Counted from the stretch's first letter, positions 41,618 through 50,578 are shown. The stretch is DNA of 64,000 bases from Acidobacteriota bacterium (GCA_016789705.1 JAEUQR010000083.1:1-64000); one strand, 5' to 3'. Notes: a model not told the origin generated them from the letters alone. Translations and numbers: made by a program.

Positions 41618-43009
41618 GACGGCTTCGTCGCCGCCGAGGCGGTTCAGCTTGTCGATGAGGGTCGTGCGGCTCAGGTTGAGCAGCCGCGCCGCCTGACGCT
41701 TGTTGCCGCCGGTCTTCTCCAGGCCCCGGCGCAGCAGCTCGCGTTCGAGCTGAGTCATCACCGAGGTGAAGTCGAGGCCTTCGTCGGGAATCGTGACCGG
41801 CGTGAGCAGGGACGACTGGCCGGGGTGGCGGATGTCCTCGGGCAGCATCGACGGCGCGATCTCACGCTCGATGCCGCTCATCGCCACGGCGTGTTCGATG
41901 GCGTTCTCGAGCTGGCGGATGTTGCCCGGCCAGGCGTAGTCCATGAGCGCGCGCAGCGTCGCCTGGCCCAGCACCTTGCCGGTCAGGGCGTTGCTCTTGC
42001 ACGACTTCAGCAGGAAGTGCTGCGCGATGAGGGCGATGTCCTCGCGGCGGCTGCGCAGCGGCGGCAGCGTGATCGGTACGACGTTGAGGCGGTAGAAGAG
42101 GTCCTCGCGGAACGTGCCTTCCTTGACCAGCTTGCGCAGGTCGACGTTGCTTGCGGCAATCACGCGGATGTCGAACTTGAAGGCCTTCGACTCGCCGACG
42201 CGTTCCACTTCGCGTTCCTGCAGCGCCCGCAGCAGCTTGGCCTGCAGCGCCAGCGACATCGAGCCCACTTCGTCGATGAAGAGGGTGCCCTTGTGTGCCA
42301 GCTCGAAGCGGCCGACGCGCGCGTTCACGGCGCCCGTGAAGGCGCCCTTCACGTGGCCGAACAGTTCGGCCTCGGCGAGGCTCTCCGGAATCGCCGCCGA
42401 GTTGAAGGCGACGAAGTGCTGGTCGCGGCGCGGGCTGTTGAAGTGGATGGTTCGGGCGATGAGCTCCTTGCCCGTGCCGGTCTCACCCTGGATGAGCACG
42501 CCGCTGTTCATCGGCGACACGAGTTCGAGCGTCGAGAAGACGTGCTGCATCGCCGGGCTGCGGCCGACGACGTTGTCGAAGCTGAAGCGGTCGTGCAGCT
42601 GGGCGCGCAGCTGCGCGTTCTCGATCCGCAGGCGGCGCTCGGTGATGCCGGCGTGCAGCACGTGCGCCAGCTGGCCGAGCTGGAACGGCTTGATCAGGAA
42701 GTCGATGGCGCCGCGTTTGATGGCCTTGACCGCTTCTTCCACGCCGCCGAAGCCGGTCATCACGACGGCTTTGATCTCGGGATAGCGGGCGAGGGCGGCG
42801 TCGAGCACGTCCATGCCGTCGGCGTCGGGCAGCCGCAGGTCCACGACCAGCGCGTCGTAGGCGAAGCCGGCCAGCCGCTCGGTGGCGTCGGTGGCGTCGG
42901 CGGCCTGGGCGACGGCGAACCCCTGGGCTTCGAGGGACTCGGCGATGAGTTCACGGAGGGCGGCTTCGTCTTCGACGACGAGAACGGTCGGGGGAGGTGC
43001 TTGTGTCAT
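41606..43009 (-). CDS. Sigma-54 dependent response regulator, flagellar type (NtrC/FlrC family)
   Basis: This 467-residue activator has a receiver (Asp57 in VVDLRLPDADGMD, Lys107 in LIKPF), an AAA+ domain (Walker A GETGTGKE 175-182, sigma-54 contact loop GAFTGA 222-227, Walker B GTLFIDEV 241-248, then FREDLFYRLNVVPITLPPLR) and a Fis-type helix-turn-helix (GGNKRQAARLLNLSRTTLIDKL). ATG 43009 is the preferred start; the frame is open upstream to 43672. It is divergent from the CheY-like gene and lies 0.75 kb from a sigma-54 promoter before flgB, so it probably drives the flagellar operon. Confidence 0.92.
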   Translation of the reverse strand: MTQAPPPTVLVVEDEAALRELIAESLEAQGFAVAQAADATDATERLAGFAYDALVVDLRLPDADGMDVLDAALARYPEIKAVVMTGFGGVEEAVKAIKRGAIDFLIKPFQLGQLAHVLHAGITERRLRIENAQLRAQLHDRFSFDNVVGRSPAMQHVFSTLELVSPMNSGVLIQGETGTGKELIARTIHFNSPRRDQHFVAFNSAAIPESLAEAELFGHVKGAFTGAVNARVGRFELAHKGTLFIDEVGSMSLALQAKLLRALQEREVERVGESKAFKFDIRVIAASNVDLRKLVKEGTFREDLFYRLNVVPITLPPLRSRREDIALIAQHFLLKSCKSNALTGKVLGQATLRALMDYAWPGNIRQLENAIEHAVAMSGIEREIAPSMLPEDIRHPGQSSLLTPVTIPDEGLDFTSVMTQLERELLRRGLEKTGGNKRQAARLLNLSRTTLIDKLNRLGGDEAVSAA

Positions 43010-43120
43010 AACGGCTCGAACTGGGAACGCGGCTGCTGAACAGCTTCTCGGTCGATCGGTGCCGGTCCCACAGGTTTTCCGGATATGGCCGATTACCGGA
43101 GGGCGAAGGTAGCAACTCCC

Positions 43121-43681
43121 ATGCCGGTAGAGCCATTTCTGAGAATCGAAGCCCTGGTCGTCGACGACGACGAAGCCGTCCGCGAGGTGATTGCGTCGTA
43201 TTTCACCAAGCTGGGGATGACGGTCACCGGCGCAACCGACGGCAGGAGCGCGATTTCCGCCCTCGAACGGTCGAACGGCCGCTTCAAAGTCGTGGTCACG
43301 GATCTGAGCCTGCCTGGCGCCGACGGCCTGGCCGTGCTCAAGGCCGCCCGTGAGGCCAACGCCACCAGTTATGTCGTGATCGTGACGGGTTATGCGTCCC
43401 TCGACTCGGCGATCTCGGCGGTTCGGCTCGGCGCCTACGACTACCTGACCAAGCCGTTCTCCCTGGGGCAGCTCGATGTCATTCTGCGCAGAATTCTCGA
43501 TCGCGAGTCGCTCGAGCGCGAAAACCGGCAGCTCATCCAGGCCGATCAGGCGGCGCCGCCGGGCCGCCCGGGCCTCTCGATGGCCGAACTGGCCGACCGG
43601 CTGACACGTATCGAGTCGTCGCTCGGCCGGATCGAGTCCTCGCTCGGCACCCACCAACTCGCGACGATGCACCGACGATAA
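43121..43681 (+). CDS. CheY-like response regulator with short C-terminal extension
   Basis: This 186-residue protein has a receiver (1-125) with Asp15-Asp17, phosphoacceptor Asp61 in VVVTDLSLPGADG and Lys111 in DYLTKPFSL. A 60-residue helical tail ends with the near-repeat RIESSLGRIESSLG. No DNA-binding motif is present, so it may act by protein contact. The start is ATG 43121; an in-frame ATG at 43085 would add 12 residues. It is divergent from the sigma-54 activator and stops 98 bases before flgB. Confidence 0.85.
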   Translation: MPVEPFLRIEALVVDDDEAVREVIASYFTKLGMTVTGATDGRSAISALERSNGRFKVVVTDLSLPGADGLAVLKAAREANATSYVVIVTGYASLDSAISAVRLGAYDYLTKPFSLGQLDVILRRILDRESLERENRQLIQADQAAPPGRPGLSMAELADRLTRIESSLGRIESSLGTHQLATMHRR

Positions 43682-43689
43682 CGTGTCGG

Positions 43690-43707
43690 CCGGCCGACAG
43701 CGGCCGG
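43690..43707 (+). terminator. Hairpin after the CheY-like gene
   Basis: CCGGCCG (43690-43696), loop ACAG, CGGCCGG (43701-43707), nine bases after the stop. There is no T-run, but it separates this gene from the flgB promoter. Confidence 0.45.
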
Positions 43708-43751
43708 GCCAAACTGCACGAAACGCCGATCATTCCGCGCCGCCGCGCGGT

Positions 43752-43767
43752 GGGCACCAGTCTTGCT
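43752..43767 (+). promoter_or_regulatory. Sigma-54 promoter of the flagellar operon
   Basis: GGGCAC-CAGTC-TTGCT matches the consensus TGGCAC-N5-TTGCW except for the first base. Invariant GG is at 43753-43754 and GC at 43765-43766, with correct spacing. The predicted transcript start is 43778, two bases before the flgB GTG. Confidence 0.7.
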
Positions 43768-43779
43768 CAAGGCCGGGGC

Positions 43780-44166
43780 GTGCCTGAAATCAGCGACGCC
43801 GCCATCCTCGCGGCCCTCGGACGCCAGCTGAATCACGCCGTCGCCAAGCAGACGGTGGCGGCAAGCAATCTGGCGAACCTGGACACGCCCGGCTACCGGA
43901 CGCAGGACGTCTCGTTCGACGACGCCCTCGAGAACCAGCTGGGCGCGATGCGCCGCACCAACGACAGACATCTCGGTCGCCCCGACCCCGACACCGAGCA
44001 GACGGCCGACGTCGAGGGCCTGCAATCACGCCGCGACGGCAACAACGTGCAGGTCGATCGGGAGCTGCTGGCGCTGACCCGTGCCTCGGGCGACTTCAGC
44101 CGGGCGCAGACCGCGCTCACGGCGAAGTTCCGCCTGGTGCGCTACGCGATCAACGAGGGCCGGTAG
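43780..44166 (+). CDS. flgB: Flagellar proximal rod protein FlgB
   Basis: This 128-residue rod protein shows the N-terminal family pattern ISDAAILAALGRQLNHAVAK, then VAASNLANLDTPGYRTQDV, and the C-terminal helix LLALTRASGDFSRAQTALTAKFRLVRYAI. The GTG at 43780 gives the normal family N-terminus. A longer start at 43750 would overlap the sigma-54 promoter. It is the first gene of the flagellar operon; flgC follows after ten bases. Confidence 0.93.
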   Translation: MPEISDAAILAALGRQLNHAVAKQTVAASNLANLDTPGYRTQDVSFDDALENQLGAMRRTNDRHLGRPDPDTEQTADVEGLQSRRDGNNVQVDRELLALTRASGDFSRAQTALTAKFRLVRYAINEGR

Positions 44167-44176
44167 GTAGGACCCC

Positions 44177-44602
44177 ATGCCCCTCTCCACTGCCATCACC
44201 GCCAGCGCCACCGCCCTCGACGCGCAGCGCGCGCGTATCGAAGTGGCCGTCTCGAACATCGCCAACGCGGAATCCACCCGCGGGCCCGACGGCCAGCCCT
44301 ACCGCCGTCGCGACGTCGTGCTGCGGGCCGAGCCGATTGAGCCGTTCAGCGACTCGCTCGGCAGGGCCGAGGCGATTGGAGTCACCGTGAACGACATCGT
44401 CGAAGATCAGTCCCCGTTCCGCCGCCGCTACGAACCCGCGCATCCCGACGCCGATGCCGAAGGCTTCGTGGCCATGCCCAATGTCGACGTGCCCGAGGAG
44501 ATGGTCGACATGCTCGGCGCCGCGCGCGCCTACCAGGCGAATCTGACGGCCATCAACCTCATCCGCGACACCATCCAGAAGGCTCTCGAACTCGGACGCT
44601 AA
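44177..44602 (+). CDS. flgC: Flagellar rod protein FlgC
   Basis: This 141-residue protein begins PLSTAITASATALDAQRARIEV and has the rod SNIANAEST motif, the insert GQPYRRRDVVLRAEP, and the C-terminal VPEEMVDMLGAARAYQANLTAINLIRD. With FlgB and FlgF it builds the proximal rod in the periplasm. It is followed by fliE after two bases, so the group is tightly coupled. Confidence 0.95.
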   Translation: MPLSTAITASATALDAQRARIEVAVSNIANAESTRGPDGQPYRRRDVVLRAEPIEPFSDSLGRAEAIGVTVNDIVEDQSPFRRRYEPAHPDADAEGFVAMPNVDVPEEMVDMLGAARAYQANLTAINLIRDTIQKALELGR

Positions 44603-44604
44603 TC

Positions 44605-44895
44605 ATGGCCATCACCTCCATCGGCGCCTCGAATCCCATCAGCCTGCCCGGCGCGTCGTCGCCGGGCGCCGCCGACGGCGGCGACTTCGGCAGCTCGCTC
44701 GCGAAGTTGCTCGAGTCGGTCGAGTCGAGCGCGTCGAACGCGAATACCGCCATCGCCGCCATGACCGACGGCACCGGCGACGTCCACACGGCGATGCTCG
44801 CGCTGCAGCAGGCCGAGGTCTCCATGCAGCTCACCGTGCAGGTGCGCAACAAGCTCGTCCAGGCGTATCAGGATCTGATGCGCACGCCCATCTAG
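44605..44895 (+). CDS. fliE: Flagellar hook-basal body protein FliE
   Basis: This 96-residue protein links the MS ring to the rod. The first 35 residues are Gly/Ala/Ser-rich; the C-terminal half (GDVHTAMLALQQAEVSMQLTVQVRNKLVQAYQDLMRTPI) is the conserved helical region. It starts two bases after the flgC stop and its end is 12 bases before the fliF GTG. Confidence 0.94.
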   Translation: MAITSIGASNPISLPGASSPGAADGGDFGSSLAKLLESVESSASNANTAIAAMTDGTGDVHTAMLALQQAEVSMQLTVQVRNKLVQAYQDLMRTPI

Positions 44896-44907
44896 CGGAC
44901 CTGACCC

Positions 44908-46593
44908 GTGAATCCCCAGCAGCTCCTCGCGCACGTCAACCGCCTGCGGACGACGCTCTCGGCCGGACAGATCGCGAGCCTCATCGCCGCGTTCGTGGCG
45001 GTCGTCGGCGTCATCGCCGGCTCGGCCTACTGGGCCAGCACGCCGTCGTACTCGGTGCTGTTCCACGAGCTCGATCCGGAATCGGCCAACGCGGCCATCA
45101 CCCGCCTCAAGGCCGGCAACGTCGAATACCGGCTCGAGAACGGTGGTACGACGCTGCTCGTGCCGGCCGTGCGCCTCGATGAACTGCGTCTCGAATTCGC
45201 CTCACAGGGGCTGCCACTCACCGGCCGTATCGGCTTCGAGATCTTCGATCGCACGTCGTTCGGCACGACCGAGTTCCTGGAGCAGGTGAACTACCGCCGC
45301 GGCCTCGAGGGCGAACTCGGCCGCACCATCGGCACGATTCGCGACGTCGCCAGCGCGCGCGTGCACATCGCGCTCGCGAAAGACTCGCTCTTCACCGAGG
45401 CGGCCAAACAGGCCAAGGCGTCGGTCGTGCTCAAGCTGCGCAACCAGAAGCCGCTCGCGCCCTCGACCGTCGCCGGCATCGCCAACCTCGTGGCCTCGGC
45501 CGTCGAGTCGCTGCGGCCGGAGTCGGTCGTCATCGTCGACACCTTCGGCCGCCCGCTCTCGAAGCCGGAGAAGGACGACACCGCCGGACCGGACGTCGAG
45601 GAGCAGCAGCAGTTCGAGCGCGACCTCACGTCCAGAGTCGTGTCGCTGCTCGAGCCGGTCGTCGGCCCCGGCCGCGTGCGTGTGAACGTCGCCGCGCAGT
45701 TCTCGGCCGACACGGCCGAGGAGACCGAGGAAGTGTGGGACCCGAACCCGGTGCTACGCAGCCGTCAGAGCTCCTCCGACACGTCGGCCAGCGCCTCGTC
45801 GGCCTCGAAGGCCGCCCGCGCCGGCGGCGTGGCCGGCGCGCGCGCCAACCAGCCGCCCGACAACAGCTCCGCCAATCCGCAGGCCCTCCAGGTGTCGGGC
45901 AGCGAAGGCACGTCGGGCCGCATGACCGAGACGGTCAACTACGAGATCGGCCGCAAGACGCGGCACAGGGTCGAACCGAGCGGCCAGATCGAGCGTCTCT
46001 CGGTGGCGGTCATCGTCGATGACGCGCGCACGCCGGGCGCCGAGGGGAAGCCGGCGACGAACAAGCCGCGCGACGCCGCCGAAATGGAGCGCATCAAGGG
46101 GCTCGTCGCCGCCTCGGTGGGGCTCAGCACCGAACGCGGCGACCAGCTCACCGTCGAGAACATCGCCTTCGAGGAAGCGCCGGAGGCGGTCGAGGCGCCG
46201 GCTGGTCCGTGGTGGACGCAGGTGTCGCCGACCGTGCAGGACACGCTCGGCGTGTCGGTGGGCGACGTCATGCGCTGGGTGCTCGTCGGCGTCATCGCGC
46301 TCATCGCCCTCTTCGCCGTGATTCGCCCGATGATGCGCGTCGCGCTCGGGCCGGCCACGGCCGTGCCGGCGCTCGCCCCGGCCGGCGCTGCGAGCGCGCT
46401 GCCGCCGGGCGCCATGCCGGCGCTCACCGGCGGCAAGACCGTAGCCGAACTCGAAGGCGAGATGCAGGCGGCCGCCGCCGGCCGCCCGGCCGGCCGCGTG
46501 TCGTCGCTGAAGGGCATTGCCGCCAAGGCCGAGCAGGATCCCGAGCACGTCGCCAAGCTGGTGCGAGCCATGCTCGCACAGGAAGACCGCTAA
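44908..46593 (+). CDS. fliF: Flagellar MS-ring protein FliF
   Basis: This 561-residue inner-membrane protein forms the MS ring. It starts at a GTG. Two membrane segments flank a long periplasmic part: about residues 25-45 (LIAAFVAVVGVIAGSAYW) and about 453-472 (WVLVGVIALIALFAVIRPMM). Periplasmic motifs include YSVLFHELDPESANAAITRL, FLEQVNYRRGLEGELGRTI and LVASAVESLRPESVVIVDTFGR. The cytoplasmic C-terminus (AKAEQDPEHVAKLVRAMLAQ) is the FliG-binding region. fliG begins three bases downstream. Confidence 0.96.
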   Translation: MNPQQLLAHVNRLRTTLSAGQIASLIAAFVAVVGVIAGSAYWASTPSYSVLFHELDPESANAAITRLKAGNVEYRLENGGTTLLVPAVRLDELRLEFASQGLPLTGRIGFEIFDRTSFGTTEFLEQVNYRRGLEGELGRTIGTIRDVASARVHIALAKDSLFTEAAKQAKASVVLKLRNQKPLAPSTVAGIANLVASAVESLRPESVVIVDTFGRPLSKPEKDDTAGPDVEEQQQFERDLTSRVVSLLEPVVGPGRVRVNVAAQFSADTAEETEEVWDPNPVLRSRQSSSDTSASASSASKAARAGGVAGARANQPPDNSSANPQALQVSGSEGTSGRMTETVNYEIGRKTRHRVEPSGQIERLSVAVIVDDARTPGAEGKPATNKPRDAAEMERIKGLVAASVGLSTERGDQLTVENIAFEEAPEAVEAPAGPWWTQVSPTVQDTLGVSVGDVMRWVLVGVIALIALFAVIRPMMRVALGPATAVPALAPAGAASALPPGAMPALTGGKTVAELEGEMQAAAAGRPAGRVSSLKGIAAKAEQDPEHVAKLVRAMLAQEDR

Positions 46594-46596
46594 TTC

Positions 46597-47613
46597 ATGG
46601 CTGCGATTCCCGCGCAACTGACCGGCGCGCGCAAGGCCGCCATCGTCATGATGGCGCTTGGCGAGGGGCGCTCCGCCGAGGTGTTCAAGTTCCTGCAGGA
46701 GCATGAAGTCGAGGCGCTGGCGCGCGAGGTGGCCGCCGCCGGTAAAGTGCCCGCGGACGTCGGCGAGTCGGTGCTGGCCGAGTTCATGGACATGACCGAG
46801 GCGGCCGACCACATCGCCACCGGCGGGGTCGAGCAGGCACGACGCCTCCTCGAACAGTCGGTCGGCCCCGAATCGGCCCGCCGCATCATCGATCGCGTGA
46901 TCACGTCCTTCAAGGCCACCGCCGGCTTCGCGTCGCTGGAGAAGGCCAATCCCGAGCAGCTCTCGAAGTTCATCCTCGGTGAACATCCGCAGACCATCGC
47001 CGTGATCCTCGCCAGGCTCAATGCCAACAGCGCGGCGCAGCTCGTCTCGCAGCTGCCCGACGAACTGCAGGTGGACGTCATCGTGCGGATGGCCAGCATC
47101 GAGGAAATCCTTCCCGAGGTCATCGAGCGCATTTCGAGCGTCATCGACCAGCGTCTCAAGTCGCTGGGCGGTCCGACGCGCGAACACCAGGGCGGCGTCA
47201 AGGCGGTCGCGGAGCTGTTCAACCGGATGGCGCGGCCGATGAGTCAGCGGGCCCTCGAACTCGTGGAAGAGCGTTCGCAGGACCTCGCGGTGCAGATCCG
47301 CAATCTGATGTTCGTCTTCGACGACCTCGCCACCGTGGAAGACGTGGGGATTCGCGAGATCGTCAATCGGGCGGACAAGAAGGCGCTCACCGTCGCCCTC
47401 AAGGGCGCCAGTGAGGAGATCCGGAACCGGTTCTTCACCAACATGTCCAAGCGCGCCGGCGAGATGCTGAAGGAAGAAATGGATCTGATGGGCGCGGTCC
47501 GCCTGCGCGAAGTCGAGAAGGCGCAGCAGGAGATCGTGGCGATCACGCGCAAACTCGAGGAAGAGGGCGTCATCACCACGGGCGCCGGCGCCGGAGAACC
47601 GTATGTCGTCTAG
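46597..47613 (+). CDS. fliG: Flagellar motor switch protein FliG
   Basis: This 338-residue rotor protein has the N-terminal FliF-binding domain (GARKAAIVMMALGEG), the EHPQT middle motif with ILARLNANSAAQLVSQLP, and the C-terminal torque domain (LMFVFDDLATVEDVGIREIVNRADKKALTVALKGAS). The charged residues that contact the stator are in the last part. Its end overlaps the fliH start by 11 bases. Confidence 0.97.
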   Translation: MAAIPAQLTGARKAAIVMMALGEGRSAEVFKFLQEHEVEALAREVAAAGKVPADVGESVLAEFMDMTEAADHIATGGVEQARRLLEQSVGPESARRIIDRVITSFKATAGFASLEKANPEQLSKFILGEHPQTIAVILARLNANSAAQLVSQLPDELQVDVIVRMASIEEILPEVIERISSVIDQRLKSLGGPTREHQGGVKAVAELFNRMARPMSQRALELVEERSQDLAVQIRNLMFVFDDLATVEDVGIREIVNRADKKALTVALKGASEEIRNRFFTNMSKRAGEMLKEEMDLMGAVRLREVEKAQQEIVAITRKLEEEGVITTGAGAGEPYVV

Positions 47614-48295
47614 AGCCCGCCGCGTCACCGCGCCCGGACGGCCCGAGCGCTTCACCTGGGGCGCCACGGGCAACGAGGCCGAGCCCGACACCTACGTCGG
47701 CGTCAGCGGCGTGTTGCCGGTGGCGGCCGTGCCGCCCGCCGCCGTGCCGGATCTGGCCGCGCTCGAGCGCGAGGCGTTCACCAAGGGCTACGCACAAGGC
47801 GAACGCGCCGGTGCCGAAGCCAGTGCCGCCCGCGCCGAAGCCATGCTGCGCCGCCTGGCCCAGACGCTCGACGACCTGCAGGCGCTGCGCGGGGACCTCA
47901 TCCGCCGCACCGAACGCGAGGTCGTCGATCTCGCGCTCGCCATCGCGAAGAAGGTGCTGCAGCGGGAGGTGACGCTCGACCATGACCTCATGCTGGCGAT
48001 GGCGCGGGTGGCCCTCGACCGCCTGGCCGACGTCTCCACCGCCAGCATCCGCCTGCACCCAGACGACTACGCCGGCGTGATGCTCGGCCGCGGTCCGTCG
48101 GCCGTGACGACCCACGGCGTGCAGATCGTCGCCGACCCCTCGGTGCGGCGCGGCGGCTGCGTCGTGCAGTCGGAGTTCGGCTCGGTGGACATCGGCGTCG
48201 CCACCCAGATCGACGAACTGACGCACGCGCTCTTCGGGGACGAGGCGCAGGGGCCGGTGCTGCCCGTCGGATTGCGTGATGATGCCGCCGCCTGA
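47603..48295 (+). CDS. fliH: Flagellar assembly protein FliH
   Basis: This 230-residue regulator of the FliI ATPase has a variable N-terminus, a coiled coil (FTKGYAQGERAGAEASAARAEAML) and the conserved C-terminal domain (EREVVDLALAIAKKVLQREV ... RIRLHP-type SIRLHPDDYAGVML). It starts inside the last codons of fliG and extends past the start of fliI, so translation of the three is linked. Confidence 0.9.
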   Translation: MSSRARRVTAPGRPERFTWGATGNEAEPDTYVGVSGVLPVAAVPPAAVPDLAALEREAFTKGYAQGERAGAEASAARAEAMLRRLAQTLDDLQALRGDLIRRTEREVVDLALAIAKKVLQREVTLDHDLMLAMARVALDRLADVSTASIRLHPDDYAGVMLGRGPSAVTTHGVQIVADPSVRRGGCVVQSEFGSVDIGVATQIDELTHALFGDEAQGPVLPVGLRDDAAA

Positions 48296-49604
48296 GGCCA
48301 CCTTGTCGCTCGCCCCGTACCTCATGCGTCTAGGTGAGGTGGATCCGGCGCCCGTCTTCGGCCACGTCACGCGTGTCGTCGGCCTCGTGGTGGAGTCGCA
48401 GGGGCCGCGCGCCCGCGTGGGCGATGTGTGTGAACTGCGCCGCGCCGACGGTGGCACGATGCTGCCGGTCGAAGTCGTCGGCTTCCGCGAGGGCCGCCTG
48501 CTCTCAGTGCCGCTCGGCGACACGACGGGTATCCGTCCCGGCGACCGCATCGTCGCCCGCGGCGGCGTGTTGTCGCTGCCGGCCGGCGACGGCCTGCTCG
48601 GGCGCGTCATCGACGGGCTCGGCCGGCCGCTGGACGGCCGCGGACCACTCCAGGTGCGCGAGCGCGCGCCGCTCAGGCCGGCGGCGATGAATCCGCTCGA
48701 CCGCGATCCCGTGGTGGCGCCGATCGGCACCGGTGTGCGCGCCGTGGACGCGATGCTCACCTTCGGCCGCGGCCAGCGTGTGGGCCTCTTCGGCGGCAGC
48801 GGCGTCGGCAAGAGCACGCTGCTCGGCATGATGGCACGCGGCACCGCGGCCGACGTCGTCGTGCTGGCGCTCGTCGGCGAGCGCGGCCGCGAAGTCCGCA
48901 CCTTCCTCGAACACGACCTCGGCCCGTCGGGGCTCGAGCGGTCGGTCGTCGTGGTCTCGACCTCCGACAGCCCGCCGCTCGTGCGCCTGCGCGCCGCCTA
49001 CGGCGCCACCGCGATTGCGGAATACTTCCGCGATCGCGGCCTGAACGTGCTGCTCATGATGGATTCGGTCACGCGCTTCGCCATGGCGCAGCGCGAAGTG
49101 GGACTGGCCGCCGGCGAGCCGCCCACGGCCAAGGGGTACCCGCCGTCGGTCTTCGCGTTGCTGCCGGGGCTGCTCGAGCGCGCCGGCAACGTGCGCGGGA
49201 AGGGCAGCATCACGGCCATCTACTCCGTGCTCGTCGAAGGTGACGACACCAACGAGCCGATTGCCGATGCCGTGCGCGGCATCCTCGATGGCCATATCGT
49301 GCTGTCGCGGGAACTCGCGGGGAGAAACCACTATCCGGCCATCGACATCCTGTCGAGCATCAGCCGCACCATGCCCGACGTGACGGAGGTCACGCACCGC
49401 CAGCGCGCCGCCGCCGTGCGCGAGTGGATGGCCACGCTGCGCGATACCGAAGACCTCGTCAGCGTGGGCGCCTACGTGAGGGGCACCACCCCGCGTATCG
49501 ACCAGGCGCTCGAGCGCCGCGAGCGCATCCAGCAGTTCCTCTGTCAGCCCGCCGATACGCTCGTCGGCTTCGGCGACGCGCTCGACGCGCTGCAGGCGAT
49601 CTGA
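48276..49604 (+). CDS. fliI: Flagellum-specific ATPase FliI
   Basis: This 442-residue ATPase energises the flagellar export gate. It begins with a GTG (or one of two following ATGs at 48279 and 48282), inside the fliH end. Walker A is GGSGVGKST (173-181), followed by VVLALVGERGREVR and the Walker B LNVLLMMDSVTRFAMAQREVG. The C-terminus QFLCQPADTLVGF is normal. The gene is followed by fliJ after two bases. Confidence 0.96.
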   Translation: MMMPPPEATLSLAPYLMRLGEVDPAPVFGHVTRVVGLVVESQGPRARVGDVCELRRADGGTMLPVEVVGFREGRLLSVPLGDTTGIRPGDRIVARGGVLSLPAGDGLLGRVIDGLGRPLDGRGPLQVRERAPLRPAAMNPLDRDPVVAPIGTGVRAVDAMLTFGRGQRVGLFGGSGVGKSTLLGMMARGTAADVVVLALVGERGREVRTFLEHDLGPSGLERSVVVVSTSDSPPLVRLRAAYGATAIAEYFRDRGLNVLLMMDSVTRFAMAQREVGLAAGEPPTAKGYPPSVFALLPGLLERAGNVRGKGSITAIYSVLVEGDDTNEPIADAVRGILDGHIVLSRELAGRNHYPAIDILSSISRTMPDVTEVTHRQRAAAVREWMATLRDTEDLVSVGAYVRGTTPRIDQALERRERIQQFLCQPADTLVGFGDALDALQAI

Positions 49605-49606
49605 CG

Positions 49607-50155
49607 ATGGGGCCCTTCCGCTTCCGCGCTGAAATCGTCCTCGACCTGCGCCGCCGCGAGGAGGAGGCGGCGCGCACGGCGCTGGCGCGCCAGCGGGCCG
49701 TCTGCGACCGGGCGCACGCCGCGCTCGCCGCCGCGCGTGATGCCGTGCTCGAGGCCGGCCGGGCGCTCGACGGCGCCGCGGCCGGTGGCACGACCCACGG
49801 CACACTCGAATGGCACCGAAGTTGGATCGTGCGGCTGCGGCTGGCCGTGCAGGCGACGATGCGCGTGGCGGCCGAGGCCGATCAGGCCGCCGGGCGGGCC
49901 GCGCTGGCGCTCAACCAGGCGATGCAGCGGCGGCGGGTGCTCGAGCGCCTGCGCGACCGCGCCTGGCGCAAGTACAGCCTGGCGCGCGACCGGGCGCACA
50001 TCCAGGAGATGGACCAACTGGCCAGCCTGCGTTACGCGGCTCAGGCCCTTGAAGCAGGAGGCACACGTGATCGTCAATCAGACCAGCGGCAGCAGCAGTT
50101 CGGGAACCCAGGCCTCGCCGGCCCTGTCGTCGGCCACCGACACGCTGGGGCGTAA
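49607..50155 (+). CDS. fliJ: Flagellar export chaperone FliJ
   Basis: This 182-residue protein is a long coiled coil ([22 protein letters not shown] through [22 protein letters not shown]) as expected for FliJ, which binds FliI and export substrates. Its position after fliI supports the name. The last 35 or so residues ([17 protein letters not shown]...) are unlike the rest and overlap flgD by 89 bases in another frame; typical FliJ would end near LASLRYAAQ. Either the tail is real or a frame change occurs near 50060. Confidence 0.82.
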   Translation: MGPFRFRAEIVLDLRRREEEAARTALARQRAVCDRAHAALAAARDAVLEAGRALDGAAAGGTTHGTLEWHRSWIVRLRLAVQATMRVAAEADQAAGRAALALNQAMQRRRVLERLRDRAWRKYSLARDRAHIQEMDQLASLRYAAQALEAGGTRDRQSDQRQQQFGNPGLAGPVVGHRHAGA

Positions 50156-50354
50156 TGCGTTCCTGAACCTCCTCGTCACGCAGCTCCAGAATCAGGATCC
50201 GACGCAGCCCCAGGCCGACGGCGAGTTCCTGGCCCAGCTCGCGCAGTTCAGTCAGCTCGAGCAGCTCCAGCAGCTCAACGACAAGATCGACGCGCTGGCA
50301 ACCGCCCTCACGCCGGCGTCGACCGGTGCGACCGGCTCGGACCGCACGGCCTGA
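50067..50354 (+). CDS. flgD: Flagellar hook capping protein FlgD, short form
   Basis: This protein has only 95 residues from a GTG with AGGAGG five bases upstream. It has the N-terminal FlgD core: [22 protein letters not shown] and [18 protein letters not shown]. The Ig-like and Tudor-like domains of a usual 200-plus residue FlgD are missing. No continuation is seen downstream in any frame. It should be sufficient for hook-cap scaffolding only if the missing part is dispensable or supplied by another protein. Confidence 0.85.
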   Translation: MIVNQTSGSSSSGTQASPALSSATDTLGRNAFLNLLVTQLQNQDPTQPQADGEFLAQLAQFSQLEQLQQLNDKIDALATALTPASTGATGSDRTA

Positions 50355-50370
50355 CCGGGGCGCCGTCGGG

Positions 50371-50390
50371 GCTGTCGGTACGCCGACAGC
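50371..50390 (+). terminator. Perfect hairpin after flgD
   Basis: Eight-pair stem GCTGTCGG/CCGACAGC with a TACG loop, 17 bases after the flgD stop. No T-run, so it may end transcription weakly or stabilise the upstream message. Confidence 0.45.
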
Positions 50391-50562
50391 TCCGCGGCCC
50401 GCCGGCCGCCCGTCCCCGCCTCCTCCCGCCCCGCGGCGTTCGCGCCTCCCTCGCTCCGCTCCCGCCCGTTTCCCGGAATTCGGCCCGAATTTCGCGCCTG
50501 CCGCGCCGGCGCGCGCCTGTACATCGGCCGCCGACGCCAGGCCTTGAATCCGGCGCGCCGTC

Positions 50563-50578
50563 TGGCACCGCCTTTGAT
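50563..50578 (+). promoter_or_regulatory. Candidate second sigma-54 promoter, before the hook genes
   Basis: TGGCAC-CGCCT-TTGA matches the -24 element exactly and the -12 element except GC read as GA. The predicted start near 50589 gives a 25-base leader that contains GGGAG. Confidence 0.45.

Noticed and set aside
43010-43120. Sigma-54 or sigma-28 promoter in the region between the activator and the CheY-like gene
   Set aside because: Neither strand shows TGGCAC-N5-TTGC or a sigma-28 pattern with the correct spacing.
49607-50155. Programmed frameshift joining FliJ to FlgD
   Set aside because: flgD has its own AGGAGG and GTG, and no slippery sequence is seen near 50060; a simple gene overlap explains the data.
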